Source of the DNA: Agathobaculum sp.
Lineage (GTDB): Bacteria > Bacillota > Clostridia > Oscillospirales > Butyricicoccaceae
Direction: 5' to 3'
DNA: 40,870 bases
NCBI RefSeq assembly: GCF_022775115.1
Contig: NZ_JALFLA010000018.1
Span: 1 to 40,870, forward strand
Positions 40,018-40,870 of the stretch are shown piece after piece. The notes beneath the pieces were generated by a model that saw only the letters and a program-made list of their open reading frames with translations, ran no database searches and was not told the origin of the DNA. Each line of letters opens with the position of its first letter. Within the stretch, counting starts at the first letter, position 1. A program made the position numbers and the translations under genes.

Positions 40018-40662
40018 ATGGAACAGACAGGAAGGTCAGAGAGCGAACGGATACGCGACGGCTACCGACGCCTGCGCGAGCAGTATGGCGCCCAGGCCTG
40101 GTGGCCCTGCCGCAGCGGCCTGCGCTGGGAAATCGTGGCCGGCGCCGTCCTGACGCAGAACTGCGCCTGGCAGAATGTGGAGCGCGCCCTGGAGCGCCTG
40201 ACGGCGGCGGACGCCCTCGCCCCCGAGGCCATGCTCGCGCTGGAGTCCCCGATGCTCCAGGAGCTCATCCGCCCCGCCGGCTTCATGCGCCAGAAGGCCG
40301 CCTACCTGAAGGCCGTGGCCGCGTTCGTCCTGGAGCACGACGCGGCGCTGGCCTCCGCCCCGCCGACAGCCACGCGCGACTGGCGCGACCGCCTGCTGTC
40401 CGTCCGGGGCATCGGACGCGAGACGGCCGACGACATCCTCCTCTACGCCTATGGCCTGCCCGTCTTCATCATCGACGCCTACACGCGCCGCTTCTGCGCC
40501 GCCGAGCTGACCGTGGACGCCACCCTCCCCTACGACCGCCTGCAGACGCTGTTCGAGAGCTCGCTCCCGTGCGACGTGGAGCTCTATCAGCAGTACCATG
40601 CCCTCATCGTGGAATGGGGCAAGGCGCACCGCCGCCCGCGCCCCAGCGGCAAACGTGACTGA
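40018..40662 (+). CDS. endonuclease III-fold DNA glycosylase, MagIII-like
   Basis: A 214-residue HhH-GPD glycosylase. WWP near residue 28, AGAVLTQN (41-48), IRPAGFMRQKA (84-94), the HhH hairpin SVRGIGRETADDIL (128-141) and catalytic Asp153 in VFIIDAYTRR. The C-terminus ends WGKAHRRPRP without the four cysteines of the Fe-S cluster of Nth/MutY. That combination resembles Helicobacter MagIII, a 3-methyladenine glycosylase, so repair of alkylated bases is more likely than of oxidised pyrimidines. ATG 40018 is preferred by alignment to that family; GAGGG lies upstream. Base composition also differs from the core genes. Confidence 0.8.
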   Translation: MEQTGRSESERIRDGYRRLREQYGAQAWWPCRSGLRWEIVAGAVLTQNCAWQNVERALERLTAADALAPEAMLALESPMLQELIRPAGFMRQKAAYLKAVAAFVLEHDAALASAPPTATRDWRDRLLSVRGIGRETADDILLYAYGLPVFIIDAYTRRFCAAELTVDATLPYDRLQTLFESSLPCDVELYQQYHALIVEWGKAHRRPRPSGKRD

Positions 40663-40681
40663 CTTGAAAAAAGCGTCGCGA

Positions 40682-40719
40682 CAGCGGCGCGACCGATTTC
40701 CGCCGAGCAAAGCGAGGCG
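40682..40719 (+). repeat. 38-bp direct repeat, copy 1
   Basis: Begins CAGCGGCGCGACCGATTT and ends AAAGCGAGGCG. It recurs 151 bp downstream with one mismatch. Confidence 0.8.
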
Positions 40720-40832
40720 GCGGAAGATCCCCACCACTGGGCCGGAAGTTCTCCGCGCGGAAGCGCGGGATGTACCGACGGCGTCCTCGCCGTCGGTTAG
40801 GGAAGCGGGCGAAGCCCGCGCCTGCGCCGCGT

Positions 40833-40870
40833 CAGCGGCGCGACCGATTTCCGCCGAGCGAAGCGAGGCG
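40833..40870 (+). repeat. 38-bp direct repeat, copy 2, at the window edge
   Basis: Identical to copy 1 except GCGAAG for GCAAAG. It runs to the last base of the window. The DNA between the copies (40720-40832) is GC-rich with short inverted repeats and no gene. Confidence 0.8.

Overview
The window looks like a chromosome segment of a GC-rich, spore-forming member of class Clostridia, probably an Oscillospiraceae/Butyricicoccaceae-type gut bacterium. The basis is the spoIID-spoIIQ pair, a DnaD plus DnaI-like helicase-loader pair, a FabK-type fatty acid operon, strong AGGAGG ribosome binding sites and Firmicute-style TTGACA/TATAAT promoters. The family assignment is inference. No rRNA, tRNA, CRISPR array, transposase or integrase was recognised.

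Layout. 1-1189: a short structured RNA ending in two terminators, then a SplB-like radical SAM gene. 1220-1880 (minus): a 78-aa helical protein and a sigma-70 region-4-like regulator behind a strong promoter that carries a LexA/SOS-like box. 1951-3707: spoIID and spoIIQ. 3790-8160: an accessory cassette containing small peptide ORFs, a membrane-anchored C39-like cysteine peptidase, a tyrosine-phosphatase-like enzyme, a STAS domain fused to an APH-fold kinase, and an RsbW/SpoIIAB-type ATPase. It resembles an undescribed partner-switching system. 8176-9464 (minus): an orphan secreted protein and ndk. 9700-11644: dnaD-like and dnaI-like genes.

11684-12350 holds three tandem small-RNA units. Each has an OmpR-family-type promoter and a terminator hairpin whose stem differs between copies while its C-rich loop is conserved. 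12370-18299: sodC (minus), mrp, a NifX-like gene, a flavin-reductase-like gene, a glmU-like gene with a degenerate first domain, prs and ymdB. 18558-21180: a DUF4914/PEPCK-like gene and trmO (minus). 21337-25024: response regulator, sensor kinase and an HtrA/DegP-type protease. The htrA promoter has exactly the same three-half-site geometry as the three sRNA promoters, and the regulator's own promoter has two of the sites. Together these form a candidate CssRS-HtrA-like envelope-stress regulon with an sRNA arm.

25402-28215: metNIQ methionine transporter behind a 29-codon Met/Cys-rich leader peptide and an intrinsic terminator, a probable attenuator. 28334-37711: fatty acid synthesis, with fabD divergent from fabH-fabK-fabG-fabF-accB-fabZ-accC-accD-accA-acpP. 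Two overlapping divergent promoters share a FabT-like operator. 37964-39745: typA/bipA with a codon usage unlike anything else in the window. 40018-40662: an endonuclease III-fold glycosylase without Fe-S ligands. A 38-bp repeat lies at the right edge.

All calls come from reading the sequence and from remembered family motifs. No database search, folding program or alignment was run.
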